From contig JBNKDD010000170.1 of the NCBI GenBank assembly GCA_050288085.1, positions 1-12,289 on the forward strand: a stretch of DNA of 12,289 nucleotides. Reading direction: 5' to 3'. The DNA is from JBNKDD01 sp050288085 (lineage in GTDB: Bacteria; Chloroflexota; Anaerolineae; Aggregatilineales; UBA3940). The position numbers and the translations under genes are program-made. Each line of letters starts with the position of its first letter. The first letter of the stretch is position 1. The notes under the pieces were generated by a model. The model was not told where the DNA came from. It saw only the letters and a list, made by a program, of their open reading frames with translations, and made no database searches. This document shows, one piece after another, positions 1 through 7,759 of this stretch.

Positions 1-33
1 GGGGCAGATACCGCTTTAGCGGTAGCAGGGGGT
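1..33. repeat. Partial palindromic repeat (family A), cut by the window edge
   Basis: The first 33 bases match the right half of the element at 7759-7823: both read GGGGCAGA, then a short hairpin, then RGC and a GGGGGT end. The hairpin here is TACCGCT (9-15), loop TT, AGCGGTA (18-24). Relative to the other copy, the outer stem pair changes from C-G to T-A and an inner pair from T-A to C-G, so pairing is kept while sequence changes. It lies just upstream of nuoN. The left half lies outside the window, so its full extent cannot be seen. Confidence 0.6.
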
Positions 34-92
34 CAATTAATGACCAAATGCCTGCATCTAGAATATAAGTGAACCGTAGGAAGAAATAATTT

Positions 93-1580
93 ATGAACCT
101 TCCAACGCTTGAAATGATTAACCTCCCGGCGATGCTGCCGGTGCTGATCCTGACCGGCTGGACCTGTATGCTGCTGGTGCTTGACCTGTTCATCAAACGC
201 ACCTATTGGACAGCCTGGTTGGCCGTGTTAGGGTTGGTGGCTTCGGCAGTGGTGCTGGGCTTCCAGGCTAATGCTTACCCCGGTCAGGGCGCAGTACTGG
301 CCTTTGAGGGGATGGTGGTGATCGACGGGTTTTCGCTGTTCTTGCAGGGGGTATTCCTGCTGGCTGCAATCCTCGGCGTATTGATCGCGTTGAACTACCT
401 GCCCCGGCATGGCATCGAGCGCGGCGAATATTACTCGCTGCTGTCGTTTACGACTGTTGGCATGATGCTGATGTCGATGGCTGCCGACCTGATCGTGGTC
501 TTCCTGGCATTAGAACTGCTCAGTCTGCCGCTGTATATCATGACCGGCTTTGCCCGCCCACGTCCTGATTCGGAAGAATCGGCGATGAAGTACTACCTGC
601 TCGGCGCATTTGCCAGCGGTTTCCTGGTCTACGGGATCGCGCTGGTTTACGGCGGGACAGGCACTACCACGATGAGCGGGGTGGTCGATGCCCTGCGGGG
701 CGAGGCGTTTAACCTCGTCATCGCGATCATCGGCCTGGGTCTGATCCTGGTTGGGCTGGGCTTTAAAGTCGCGGCTGTGCCTTTCCATATGTGGACGCCA
801 GACGTTTACCAGGGCGCACCAACCCCTGTGACCGCGTTCATGTCGGTTGGGGCGAAGGCGGGCGGATTCGCTGCGCTGCTGCGTGTGTTGATTTCTGCCT
901 TCCCGACTATCTCCGCCGAATGGGGTCTGCTGGTGACGATTATCGCCGGGATGACGATGGTGCTCGGCAACGTGGTAGCCGTCTCGCAGAACAACACCAA
1001 GCGGATGCTGGCCTATTCGAGCATCGCCCATGCCGGGTATATCCTGCTGGCGGTGGCGGCGGCCCAAAAGGTCGAAAATGCCCAGCTTGCGGTCAGTGCA
1101 GCAGTCTTCTACCTGCTGACCTATACCCTGACCAACCTGGGCGCGTTTGCCGTTTTGATTGCCCTGGAACGCGACGATGGCACCGGAGTCGAGATCGAAG
1201 ACTTCGCCGGGTTGGGACGTACCCGCCCGATAGTGGCGGCAGCTATGACGTTGTTTATGCTGTCACTGACCGGCATCCCACCGAGCGCGGGGATGGTCGG
1301 GAAGTGGTTCGTCTTTGAGGCAGCGATCAAAGCCTCACAGGGCGATGTGCTGCTGCTGATCGTGACGATCATCGGGGTGCTGACCAGCGTGGTAAGCGCC
1401 TTCTACTACATCCGTATCCCGATCATGATGTGGATGCGGGAAGGTGAGGGTACGGTCAAACTCCAACCGGCCCTGGTGATCGCTTTGATCATCACTGCAT
1501 TGGGTACGCTGCTCCTGGGTGTGATACCTGCCCCCATTTTTGAGATGGCCCAGCAAGCGATATTAGCCCTGGCTGGATGA
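93..1580 (+). CDS. nuoN: NADH-quinone oxidoreductase subunit N (NuoN)
   Basis: This is an antiporter-like membrane subunit of respiratory complex I, which couples electron transfer from NADH to quinone with proton translocation across the cytoplasmic membrane. The 495-residue product is close to the usual 480-500 and is hydrophobic throughout, consistent with about 14 membrane helices of the proton-antiporter family. The residues expected in the proton channel are present: Glu141 in the ELLSLPLY motif, Lys225 in GFKVAAVPFHMW, Lys255 in SVGAKAGG and Lys404 in GMVGKW. The first three match E. coli NuoN Glu133, Lys217 and Lys247 with a constant offset of eight. The conserved segments PDVYQGAPTPVTAF and NTKRMLAYSSIAHAGY follow the second and precede the third lysine regions. 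The start at 93 has AGGAAG about 10 bases upstream. nuoN usually ends the nuo operon, and no other nuo gene follows here. Confidence 0.96.
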   Translation: MNLPTLEMINLPAMLPVLILTGWTCMLLVLDLFIKRTYWTAWLAVLGLVASAVVLGFQANAYPGQGAVLAFEGMVVIDGFSLFLQGVFLLAAILGVLIALNYLPRHGIERGEYYSLLSFTTVGMMLMSMAADLIVVFLALELLSLPLYIMTGFARPRPDSEESAMKYYLLGAFASGFLVYGIALVYGGTGTTTMSGVVDALRGEAFNLVIAIIGLGLILVGLGFKVAAVPFHMWTPDVYQGAPTPVTAFMSVGAKAGGFAALLRVLISAFPTISAEWGLLVTIIAGMTMVLGNVVAVSQNNTKRMLAYSSIAHAGYILLAVAAAQKVENAQLAVSAAVFYLLTYTLTNLGAFAVLIALERDDGTGVEIEDFAGLGRTRPIVAAAMTLFMLSLTGIPPSAGMVGKWFVFEAAIKASQGDVLLLIVTIIGVLTSVVSAFYYIRIPIMMWMREGEGTVKLQPALVIALIITALGTLLLGVIPAPIFEMAQQAILALAG

Positions 1581-1614
1581 TCGCTCACCCGTTAATTTGA
1601 AAACTTTTGCAGAA

Positions 1615-1637
1615 GAGACACGGCAATGCCGTGTCTC
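1615..1637. repeat. Perfect 10-bp hairpin after nuoN
   Basis: GAGACACGGC (1615-1624), loop AAT, GCCGTGTCTC (1628-1637) form a perfect stem 34 bases after the nuoN stop. It could help end transcription from nuo, but no run of T follows on either strand, so it is not a textbook intrinsic terminator. It could equally be a short dispersed repeat. Confidence 0.5.
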
Positions 1638-1646
1638 ACTATTTAG

Positions 1647-1688
1647 GGGAAATAGATAATTGTTTTTTACAGAACTTATCTATTTTCC
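1647..1688. repeat. 13-bp inverted repeat upstream of cydA
   Basis: The arms 1647-1659 and 1676-1688 (core AAATAGATAA / TTATCTATTT) pair over 13 positions with one G-T wobble, around a 16-base spacer containing a T run. The candidate -35 hexamer of the cyd promoter lies in the spacer, so the structure could be a regulator target or part of a leader. Its A/T-rich composition differs from the flanking genes. Confidence 0.5.
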
Positions 1689-1695
1689 ATATAGT
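1666..1695 (+). promoter_or_regulatory. Candidate sigma70-type promoter for cydABDC
   Basis: TTTACA (1666-1671) and TATAGT (1690-1695) are each one base from the -35 and -10 consensus, with an 18-base spacer. Transcription would begin near 1702, giving a leader of about 28 bases before the cydA start, with the ribosome site at 1717-1724. This is a motif match by eye and no transcript evidence is available. Confidence 0.42.
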
Positions 1696-1710
1696 TGGGT
1701 CTGACCCAAC
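1694..1710. promoter_or_regulatory. Perfect dyad, possible operator at the cyd start site
   Basis: GTTGGGTC, T, GACCCAAC form a perfect 8-1-8 dyad. It abuts the candidate -10 hexamer and its centre (1702) coincides with the predicted transcription start, which is a typical place for a repressor site. It does not resemble the known Rex consensus. It could alternatively be a short repeat unrelated to regulation. Confidence 0.4.
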
Positions 1711-1729
1711 TTGACGAAAGGAGGACTAG

Positions 1730-3142
1730 ATGAGCGTTCTTGACCTCGCACGGCTGCAATTTGCCATTACGACCGTGTACCACTTCATTTTTGTTCCACT
1801 GACGATTGGCCTGTCCCTGATGGTTGCCATCATGCAGACTTTCTACGTCCGCAGCGGCAATGAGATGTATAAAGGTATGGTGAAGTTCTGGGGCAAGTTG
1901 TTCGTGATCAACTTTGCGATGGGCGTGGTGACCGGCATTGTCCAGGAATTTCAATTCGGGATGAGCTGGTCGGAGTACTCACGCTTTGTAGGCAGTATTT
2001 TTGGTGCGCCCTTAGCGATCGAAGCGCTGCTGGCATTCTTCATTGAGAGCACCTTTATCGGGATGTGGCTGTTCGGCTGGGATAAGCTGTCGAAAGGCAT
2101 CCACCTGCTGACTATCTGGCTGGTGGCCTTTGCGACGACGATCTCCAGCCTGTGGATTCTGATTGCCAATAGTTGGATGCAGAACCCGGTCGGCTTCGAG
2201 ATCGTGGATGGGCAGGCCCAGATGGTCAATTTTGGGGCCGTCGTCACCAATCCCAACATCATGTACCAGTTCCCGCATGTGGTCTTTGGCGGGATCGCAA
2301 CGGCAGGGTTCTTCGTGATCGGTGTCAGTGCTTACCGCCTGGTGCGTGCCACCACCGACGACGATCGCACGATGTTCTCCCGGTCGCTTAACTTCGGGCT
2401 GGTGTTTGGCCTCGCGGCGATTGTGTTCACGATCGGGATCGGGCACCTCGGTGGGCAGTTCATGCTGGATAAGCAGCCAATGAAATTAGCCGCCACCGAG
2501 GGCTTGTGGGAAAGTGATGACCCGGCGGCGCTGTCCTTCTTCCAGATCGGCGATGAAGCCGACCGCAAGGCGATTATCAACATCAAAATCCCCACGCTGT
2601 TGAGCTTCCTGGTCTATGACCAATTCAATGGTATGGTCCCCGGCATGAACGACCTCAATGCGATCTACCAGGAGTTGTATGCCGATATATATGGCCCCGA
2701 CGCCGACTATATACCGCCTATGATCTGGCTGCTGTATTGGAGCTTCCGGGCGATGGTGGGCTTTGGTATGTTCATGGCATTAATCTCCATCGTGGGCTTG
2801 TTCTTCTCGTGGCGCGGCAAGCTGGATAAGCATAAGTGGTTCGTGCGGGTGCTGCCCTACACGATTGTCCTGCCTTACGTCGCCAATATGACCGGCTGGA
2901 TGATCACCGAGGTGGGCCGCCAACCCTGGATCGTACAGGGCTTGATGCGTGTCGAAGAGGGGCTCTCCCCTAACCTGACCGCCGTCGATCTGTGGGTATC
3001 ACTGATCGGCTTCACGCTGGTCTACGGGGTGCTGATGTTTGCCGACTTCTACCTGCTATGGAAATACGGCAGCAGCGGCAGCACCTCCGGGGAGGTGGTC
3101 AAACCGCCCGCCGAAGACCTCGAACTGGGCAAGGCGTACTAG
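1730..3142 (+). CDS. cydA: Cytochrome bd quinol oxidase subunit I (CydA)
   Basis: This is the haem-bearing subunit of the membrane oxidase that oxidises quinol and reduces oxygen to water. The residues known from E. coli are present: His18 (haem b595 ligand, in VYHFIFVPLTIG), Glu98 and Glu106 (proton path), His183 and Met342 (haem b558 ligands; FPHVV and SFRAMVG), Lys252 and Glu257 (quinol site, PMKLAATE), and the GRQPW motif at 396-400 with Glu394 before it. At 470 residues it is shorter than E. coli CydA (522): between Glu257 and the SFR motif there are about 50 fewer residues, so it has the short Q-loop form. The start at 1730 has a strong AAAGGAGG site at 1717-1724. It is the first gene of cydABDC, and its stop codon overlaps the cydB ribosome site. 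Confidence 0.97.
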   Translation: MSVLDLARLQFAITTVYHFIFVPLTIGLSLMVAIMQTFYVRSGNEMYKGMVKFWGKLFVINFAMGVVTGIVQEFQFGMSWSEYSRFVGSIFGAPLAIEALLAFFIESTFIGMWLFGWDKLSKGIHLLTIWLVAFATTISSLWILIANSWMQNPVGFEIVDGQAQMVNFGAVVTNPNIMYQFPHVVFGGIATAGFFVIGVSAYRLVRATTDDDRTMFSRSLNFGLVFGLAAIVFTIGIGHLGGQFMLDKQPMKLAATEGLWESDDPAALSFFQIGDEADRKAIINIKIPTLLSFLVYDQFNGMVPGMNDLNAIYQELYADIYGPDADYIPPMIWLLYWSFRAMVGFGMFMALISIVGLFFSWRGKLDKHKWFVRVLPYTIVLPYVANMTGWMITEVGRQPWIVQGLMRVEEGLSPNLTAVDLWVSLIGFTLVYGVLMFADFYLLWKYGSSGSTSGEVVKPPAEDLELGKAY

Positions 3143-3151
3143 GAGGTTGAC

Positions 3152-4165
3152 ATGGACTTAAATACTGTCTGGTTTATTCTGGTAGCCGTGCTGTTTACGG
3201 GCTTCTTTTTCCTGGAAGGTTTCGATTATGGCGTCGGCATCCTGCTGATGATTGTCGGCAAAGAAGACGGCGAACGCCGCCAGGTGATCAACACCATCGG
3301 CCCACACTGGGATGGAAATGAGGTGTGGCTGATCACTGCCGGGGGCGCGATCTTCGCGGCCTTCCCGAACTGGTACGCGACGCTGTTCAGCGGGTTTTAC
3401 CTGGCGCTGTTCTTGATGCTCATGGCGCTGATCCTGCGCGGGGTGGCTTTTGAATTCCGCAGCAAGGACGATAATCCGCTGTGGCGCAAAACCTGGGACT
3501 ATGCGATCACGTTTGGCAGCGGGATACCGGCACTGCTGTGGGGTGTGGCCTTTGGCAATATCGTGCGGGGCGTGCCGATTGATGAAACAATGACCTATAC
3601 GGGCACGTTCTTCACGCTGCTGAATCCGTACAGCCTGCTGTTTGGGCTGGTCGCGTTGACGCTGTTTACGCTGCACGGGGCGCTGTTTCTGAGCATGAAG
3701 GTCGACGGTGTCGTCCGGGAGCGGGCCGAATCAATTGCCAAAAAGATGTGGCTGCCGGTGGTGCTGCTGGTGGTCGGCTTTGTGGTCTACAGCTTCTTTG
3801 CCACCGATCTGTTCATTGGGTTCAATCTGGTGCAGGGGATCGGGTTAGCCGCTGCCGTAATCGCGCTGCTGGCAAGCGGCTGGCTGATCCGTAAGGAGCA
3901 GTTCGGAAGGGGGTTCATCGGCACTGGGGTGACGATCGTCGGGACGGTCATGCTGCTGTTCGGCGGGTTGTTCCCGCGCGTGATGCCTTCCTCGCTGGGT
4001 GCGCAGTTCGATCTGACCATCTACAATGCGGCCTCCGGCCCCTATACGCTGGGGGTGATGACCACGATCGCGCTGATCTTTGTCCCCATTGTGCTGGCCT
4101 ATCAGATCTGGTCGTACTGGGTGTTCCGCAAGCGGATTACGGCGGAGAGTCACCTGGAGTATTAG
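3152..4165 (+). CDS. cydB: Cytochrome bd quinol oxidase subunit II (CydB)
   Basis: This is the second large subunit of the bd oxidase, pairing with CydA in the cytoplasmic membrane. The 337-residue hydrophobic product begins with the typical CydB first helix and the segment FFLEGFDYGVGILL (residues 19-32). GPHWDGNEVWL (50-60), AAFPNWYATLFSGFY (69-83) and RGVAFEFR (96-103) are family signatures. It is shorter than E. coli CydB (379) but within the family range. The AGGAGG ribosome site at 3141-3146 overlaps the cydA stop codon, so the two genes are tightly co-expressed. No small CydX- or CydS-like reading frame is visible between cydB and cydD; a third subunit, if there is one, must be encoded elsewhere. 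Confidence 0.96.
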   Translation: MDLNTVWFILVAVLFTGFFFLEGFDYGVGILLMIVGKEDGERRQVINTIGPHWDGNEVWLITAGGAIFAAFPNWYATLFSGFYLALFLMLMALILRGVAFEFRSKDDNPLWRKTWDYAITFGSGIPALLWGVAFGNIVRGVPIDETMTYTGTFFTLLNPYSLLFGLVALTLFTLHGALFLSMKVDGVVRERAESIAKKMWLPVVLLVVGFVVYSFFATDLFIGFNLVQGIGLAAAVIALLASGWLIRKEQFGRGFIGTGVTIVGTVMLLFGGLFPRVMPSSLGAQFDLTIYNAASGPYTLGVMTTIALIFVPIVLAYQIWSYWVFRKRITAESHLEY

Positions 4166-4178
4166 ACCAATCGCATTC

Positions 4179-4221
4179 GTAGGGGCGAGGCAAACCAGAG
4201 GTTTAGATATCTCGCCCCTAC
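4179..4221. repeat. Palindromic repeat (family B) between cydB and cydD
   Basis: Arms GTAGGGGCGAG (4179-4189) and CTCGCCCCTAC (4211-4221) pair perfectly over 11 bp around a 21-base loop. AATCG (4169-4173) and CGATT (4225-4229) may extend the stem after an internal bulge. The element matches 9182-9220 at 32 of 39 positions. It fills most of the 89-bp gap inside the cyd operon, where it could tune the ratio of oxidase to exporter mRNA; that role is inference. Confidence 0.8.
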
Positions 4222-4254
4222 ATCCGATTATTCCCAAAACCAGGATCACACTGA

Positions 4255-5988
4255 ATGGATAAACGTCTTATAACGGAGGCCCGCCTCGCAAGAGGGGCCT
4301 TTATCGCCTCCGTGGTTTTTAGCCTGCTTGATGGTGGTTTGATCATCGGGCAGGCGCTCATCCTCAGCCGGATTATTAACCGGGCGTTTCTGGAGTCTGC
4401 TCCTGCATCCGATCTGCGTGGGCTGTTCCTGGCGTTGCTGGGGATCATCGCACTGCGGGCCCTGAATCGATCAGCGATCCAACTAAGCTCGGCAGAGGTC
4501 GCAATCCGTATCAAGGAGAATTTGCGGAAACGGCTCAATAATCACATTGTGGCGCTGGGGCCTGCCTTTACCGCGCATGAGCGCAGCGGCGAATTAGCCA
4601 CCGCTGCGACCAACGGGATCGAGGCGCTGGACAGCTTCTTCCGCGAGTATCTACCCGCGCTGTTTATCTCGGTGCTGGTTCCATTGGCGATCCTGGTGGT
4701 GGTGCTGCCGCTCGATCTGCTGACCTTCGTGGTGATGCTGGTCACCGCCCCGCTGATCCCGGTGTTTATGGTGCTGATCGGGTGGGCGGCGGGATCGTTA
4801 GCGCGGAGCCAATACGGGCAGTTGGGCCGGATGAGCGCTCACTTCCTCGACGTGATGCAGGGCCTCTCAACCCTGAAGCTGTTTAACCGCAGCAAAGCGC
4901 AGATCGCTGTCATCCAGCGGATCACAGATCGGTTCCGGGAGAGCAGCCTGGGGGTATTGCGCGTCGCGTTCCTGTCGGCGTTTGCGCTCGAACTGCTGGC
5001 AACGATCAGTGTGGCAATAGTGGCGGTGGAGATCGGGCTGCGGCTGCTGGCGGGCGGGCTGCCGTTTGAGGAAGCTTTTTTCCTATTGGTGATCGCGCCG
5101 GAGTATTACATGCCGCTGCGCCAGCTTGGGGCGAAATTCCACTCAGGGCAGGATGGAACTGCCGCCGCTGACCGCATCTTCTCGATCCTCGATATTCCCC
5201 TGCCCGCCCGTACAGGCGGCAAGACGATCCAGGCTGTACAGGCCATCCGATTTGAGGCGGTCAGCTTTGCCTACGATGGAGTAGAGCGGCCTGCGCTGAA
5301 ATCGGTGTCCTTTGAGTTTCGGAACGGGCAGCGGGTCGCGTTGGTCGGAGCGACGGGCAGCGGCAAATCGACAATATCGGCGCTGCTGCTGGGCTTTATC
5401 CAGCCGACTTCAGGCCGGATTGTGATCTCCGATGGCAGCGATGAATATGATCTGCGTGATCTCGACATCGATAATTGGCGGGAGCAGATCGCGTGGGTTC
5501 CGCAGCGCGGTTACCTGTTTAATAAAAGCGTGGCCGAGAATATCCGGGTGGGCGCTTCGACGGCGAGCGATCAACAAATAATCACGGCGGCGAAACTAGC
5601 AGAAGCCCACACCTTTATCAAAGCACTGCCGGATGGCTACCAGACAGTCACCGGGGAGAATGCGACAAGATTGAGCGGAGGGCAGGCTCAGCGTGTCGCG
5701 CTGGCCCGTGCACTGGTGCGGGAAGCAAAGCTGACGATCTTCGACGAGGCAACGGCTAGCCTTGATTCCGATACCGAATCACGGATTATGCGTAACCTTG
5801 CCGGATTACCGCGAGATGGTATCCGGCTGACCATTGCCCATCATCTTGAGACAGTGACGGACGCCGACTTGATCTATGTGCTTGACGGTGGACGGATGGC
5901 CGAAGCAGGCTCACATCACGACCTGATCCGTCAACAGGGAGCCTATTATCACCTGCTGGTGGCTTCCGGGGGGCTGGTCGATGGGTAA
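4255..5988 (+). CDS. cydD: Thiol reductant ABC exporter subunit CydD
   Basis: This is half of the heterodimeric CydDC ABC transporter, which is required for assembly of cytochrome bd and has been linked to export of glutathione/cysteine and to haem. The 577-residue protein has an N-terminal membrane domain (about 1-310) and a C-terminal ATPase domain (about 330-577). Visible motifs are Walker A GATGSGKST (365-373), Q-loop Gln417, signature LSGGQ (473-477), Walker B ending in Asp497-Glu498, and the switch His529. The membrane-domain segments GELATAATNGIEALDSFFREYLP (split around residue 120) and HFLDVMQGLSTLKLF (196-210) are typical of CydD. The start at 4255 has AGGA nine bases upstream. The last eight bases overlap the cydC start, suggesting translational coupling. 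Confidence 0.94.
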   Translation: MDKRLITEARLARGAFIASVVFSLLDGGLIIGQALILSRIINRAFLESAPASDLRGLFLALLGIIALRALNRSAIQLSSAEVAIRIKENLRKRLNNHIVALGPAFTAHERSGELATAATNGIEALDSFFREYLPALFISVLVPLAILVVVLPLDLLTFVVMLVTAPLIPVFMVLIGWAAGSLARSQYGQLGRMSAHFLDVMQGLSTLKLFNRSKAQIAVIQRITDRFRESSLGVLRVAFLSAFALELLATISVAIVAVEIGLRLLAGGLPFEEAFFLLVIAPEYYMPLRQLGAKFHSGQDGTAAADRIFSILDIPLPARTGGKTIQAVQAIRFEAVSFAYDGVERPALKSVSFEFRNGQRVALVGATGSGKSTISALLLGFIQPTSGRIVISDGSDEYDLRDLDIDNWREQIAWVPQRGYLFNKSVAENIRVGASTASDQQIITAAKLAEAHTFIKALPDGYQTVTGENATRLSGGQAQRVALARALVREAKLTIFDEATASLDSDTESRIMRNLAGLPRDGIRLTIAHHLETVTDADLIYVLDGGRMAEAGSHHDLIRQQGAYYHLLVASGGLVDG

Positions 5989-7759
5989 CAGAGTATTTAT
6001 CAAGCTGCTTGGGTTGGTGTTTGGATTTAGACCTCACCCCTACTCTCACACGCTCCGGCGTGTTCGAGTTTTCCCCTCTCCAAAATGGAGAGGGGGAGGG
6101 AGAACTGCCAGAGGCAGTTCGGAAGGGGGGGAGGTTGACCACGATGCCCCCAGCTTTATCGGGCGGATTGCGCTGGCGCTGGTATTGGGCGTCGCGACGA
6201 TTGCCAGCAGCATCGGCCTGATGATGACCTCTGCCTGGCTGATCAGCACGGCGGCGCTGCAACTGGGTATTGTGTCACTTGGGGTGGCCCCGACTGCCGT
6301 TCGCTTCTTTGGGATTTCGCGGGCGGTCTTCCGCTACCTTGAGCGGCTGGTCAGCCATGATGTGACTTTCCGGCTGTTGGCCCGGCTGCGGGTCTGGTTC
6401 TACGAGCGGATCGAATCGCTGTCACCTGCGCAGATCGACTCGTTCAGCAGTGGCGATTTGATAGCGCGTATTGTCTCGGATATCGAGGAGCTTCAGAATC
6501 TCTATCTGCGGGCGCTGTCGCCGCCGCTGGTAGCCGTGATCGTGATCGCCCTGACCGGGCTGGCCTTCTCATTCTTTGACCTGTTAGCCGCCGGGGTGCT
6601 GATCCTGTTTATGGTGGTGGGCGCTGTGCTGCTGCCGCTGTTTACCGGTTGGATCGGGCGCAGGTACGGACCGGGCGTGATCGCGGCCCGCACGCAGATC
6701 AATATTCAGATGGTGGACAGTATCCAGGGGTTGGCGGATAGTACGGCATTTGGGTACAGCAAAATCCGGTCAGCCGAACTGGATCAGACCGGACAACGCC
6801 TATCAGCTGAAGAACGGCGGATGGCCCGTGTAGACAGCATCCAGGGCGGGCTGTCGGTGGGGCTGGTCAACCTGGCGGCGGTGGCGGTGCTGTATGCCGC
6901 GCTGGGTCGGGTCGATGGGGTCTACCTGGGCACATTGGCGCTTGGAACCTTGGCGGCGTTCGAGGCGATTACGCCGTTGGCGCTGGCGGCGCAGAATCTG
7001 GGCAAAGAACTAACAGCGGCTCAACGGGTGTTTGAGATTATAGAGGCCGAGCCGGTGATCCGCCCGCCCGCCGAGTCAAAGCCGCTGCCACCAACCGACC
7101 GGTCGCTGACGCTGGAGCATGTCACGTTCCGCTATGGGCCGGAGGAATCCTACGTGTTTCGGGACTTTTCGCTGGATGTGCCTGACGGGGCGAAGGTCGC
7201 CGTGATGGGACCCAGCGGATCGGGGAAATCATCGCTGGTTAATTTGCTGCTGCGCTTCTGGGAATATGAAGGCGGGCGGATCACCATCGGCGGGATGGAT
7301 TTGCGAATGCTGGATCATGAGACGGTGCGGCATACTTTCGGTGTCATGACGCAGCGGACTCACCTGTTCAATACGACCATCGCCGAGAATATCCGCATTG
7401 CATGGGATGATGCTTCAGATGAGGATATCATCCGGGCGGCGCAAGCAGCCCAGGTGCATGACTTTATCCTGTTGCTGCCGGATGGCTACGACACATTCGT
7501 TGGGGAAAATGGAGTCGCGCTGAGCGGGGGCGAACGTCAGCGGGTCGCGATGGCCCGTGTGATCCTCAAGGATTCGCCGGTTTGGCTGCTCGATGAGTTT
7601 ACGGCCAACCTCGATCCGGTGACGGCCCATGCGTTGATGCGCTCCGTGCTGGATGTGGCCCGTGCACGCAGCGTGATCGTGATCACGCACCGAGTGGGGC
7701 TGGTCGATCAGGGGGCGTTTGACCGGGTGGTTCGTTTGGAGGGCGGGGAAGATGTATGA
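5981..7759 (+). CDS. cydC: Thiol reductant ABC exporter subunit CydC with an in-frame repeat insertion
   Basis: This is the partner half of the CydDC exporter. Residues about 57-345 form the membrane domain, with the CydC-typical SIGLMMTSAWLIS (77-89) and RYLERLVSHDVTFRLLARLR (118-137). The ATPase domain has Walker A GPSGSGKSS (410-418), Gln458, LSGGE (514-518), Asp538-Glu539 and His570. The start ATGGGTAA overlaps the cydD stop by eight bases. Residues 1-16 resemble the normal pre-membrane segment, but residues about 17-52 are arginine-, glycine- and proline-rich and are encoded by a 105-bp palindromic element (6031-6135). Removing it would bring the N-terminus back to the usual layout, directly before the first helix. 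At 592 residues the protein is correspondingly long. No good in-frame start lies between the element and helix 1, so I keep the start at 5981. Confidence 0.92.
   Translation: MGNRVFIKLLGLVFGFRPHPYSHTLRRVRVFPSPKWRGGGRTARGSSEGGEVDHDAPSFIGRIALALVLGVATIASSIGLMMTSAWLISTAALQLGIVSLGVAPTAVRFFGISRAVFRYLERLVSHDVTFRLLARLRVWFYERIESLSPAQIDSFSSGDLIARIVSDIEELQNLYLRALSPPLVAVIVIALTGLAFSFFDLLAAGVLILFMVVGAVLLPLFTGWIGRRYGPGVIAARTQINIQMVDSIQGLADSTAFGYSKIRSAELDQTGQRLSAEERRMARVDSIQGGLSVGLVNLAAVAVLYAALGRVDGVYLGTLALGTLAAFEAITPLALAAQNLGKELTAAQRVFEIIEAEPVIRPPAESKPLPPTDRSLTLEHVTFRYGPEESYVFRDFSLDVPDGAKVAVMGPSGSGKSSLVNLLLRFWEYEGGRITIGGMDLRMLDHETVRHTFGVMTQRTHLFNTTIAENIRIAWDDASDEDIIRAAQAAQVHDFILLLPDGYDTFVGENGVALSGGERQRVAMARVILKDSPVWLLDEFTANLDPVTAHALMRSVLDVARARSVIVITHRVGLVDQGAFDRVVRLEGGEDV
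6031..6135. repeat. 105-bp multi-hairpin palindromic element inside cydC
   Basis: Outer arms ACCTCACCCC (6031-6040) and GGGGGGAGGT (6126-6135) pair at nine of ten positions. They enclose three perfect hairpins: ACACGC/GCGTGT (6048-6063), CCCCTCTCCA/TGGAGAGGGG (6073-6095, loop AAA) and GAACTGCC/GGCAGTTC (6102-6120, loop AGA). The length is a multiple of three and no reading frame in cydC is broken. Composition and the encoded residues are unlike the rest of CydC. No clear flanking target duplication is seen. The layout resembles mobile palindromic elements known in intergenic DNA of many bacteria. Confidence 0.8.

Noticed and set aside
1..72. Two frames are open from the left edge (to a TGA at 70-72, or a TAA near 66-68) and could be the end of nuoM.
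   Set aside because: The stretch is short, largely made of a palindromic repeat, and neither translation resembles the NuoM C-terminus.
510..1067. Long minus-strand open frame opposite nuoN.
   Set aside because: Its product has no hydrophobic or family pattern, and the plus strand is clearly nuoN; it is a shadow of a G+C-rich gene.
1615..1637. Intrinsic terminator for the nuo operon.
   Set aside because: The stem is strong but no T tract follows on either strand, so I list it as a hairpin or repeat only.
6009..6221. A 70-codon plus-strand frame overlapping the start of cydC.
   Set aside because: It reads the palindromic element in another frame and ends inside the cydC membrane domain without any domain of its own.
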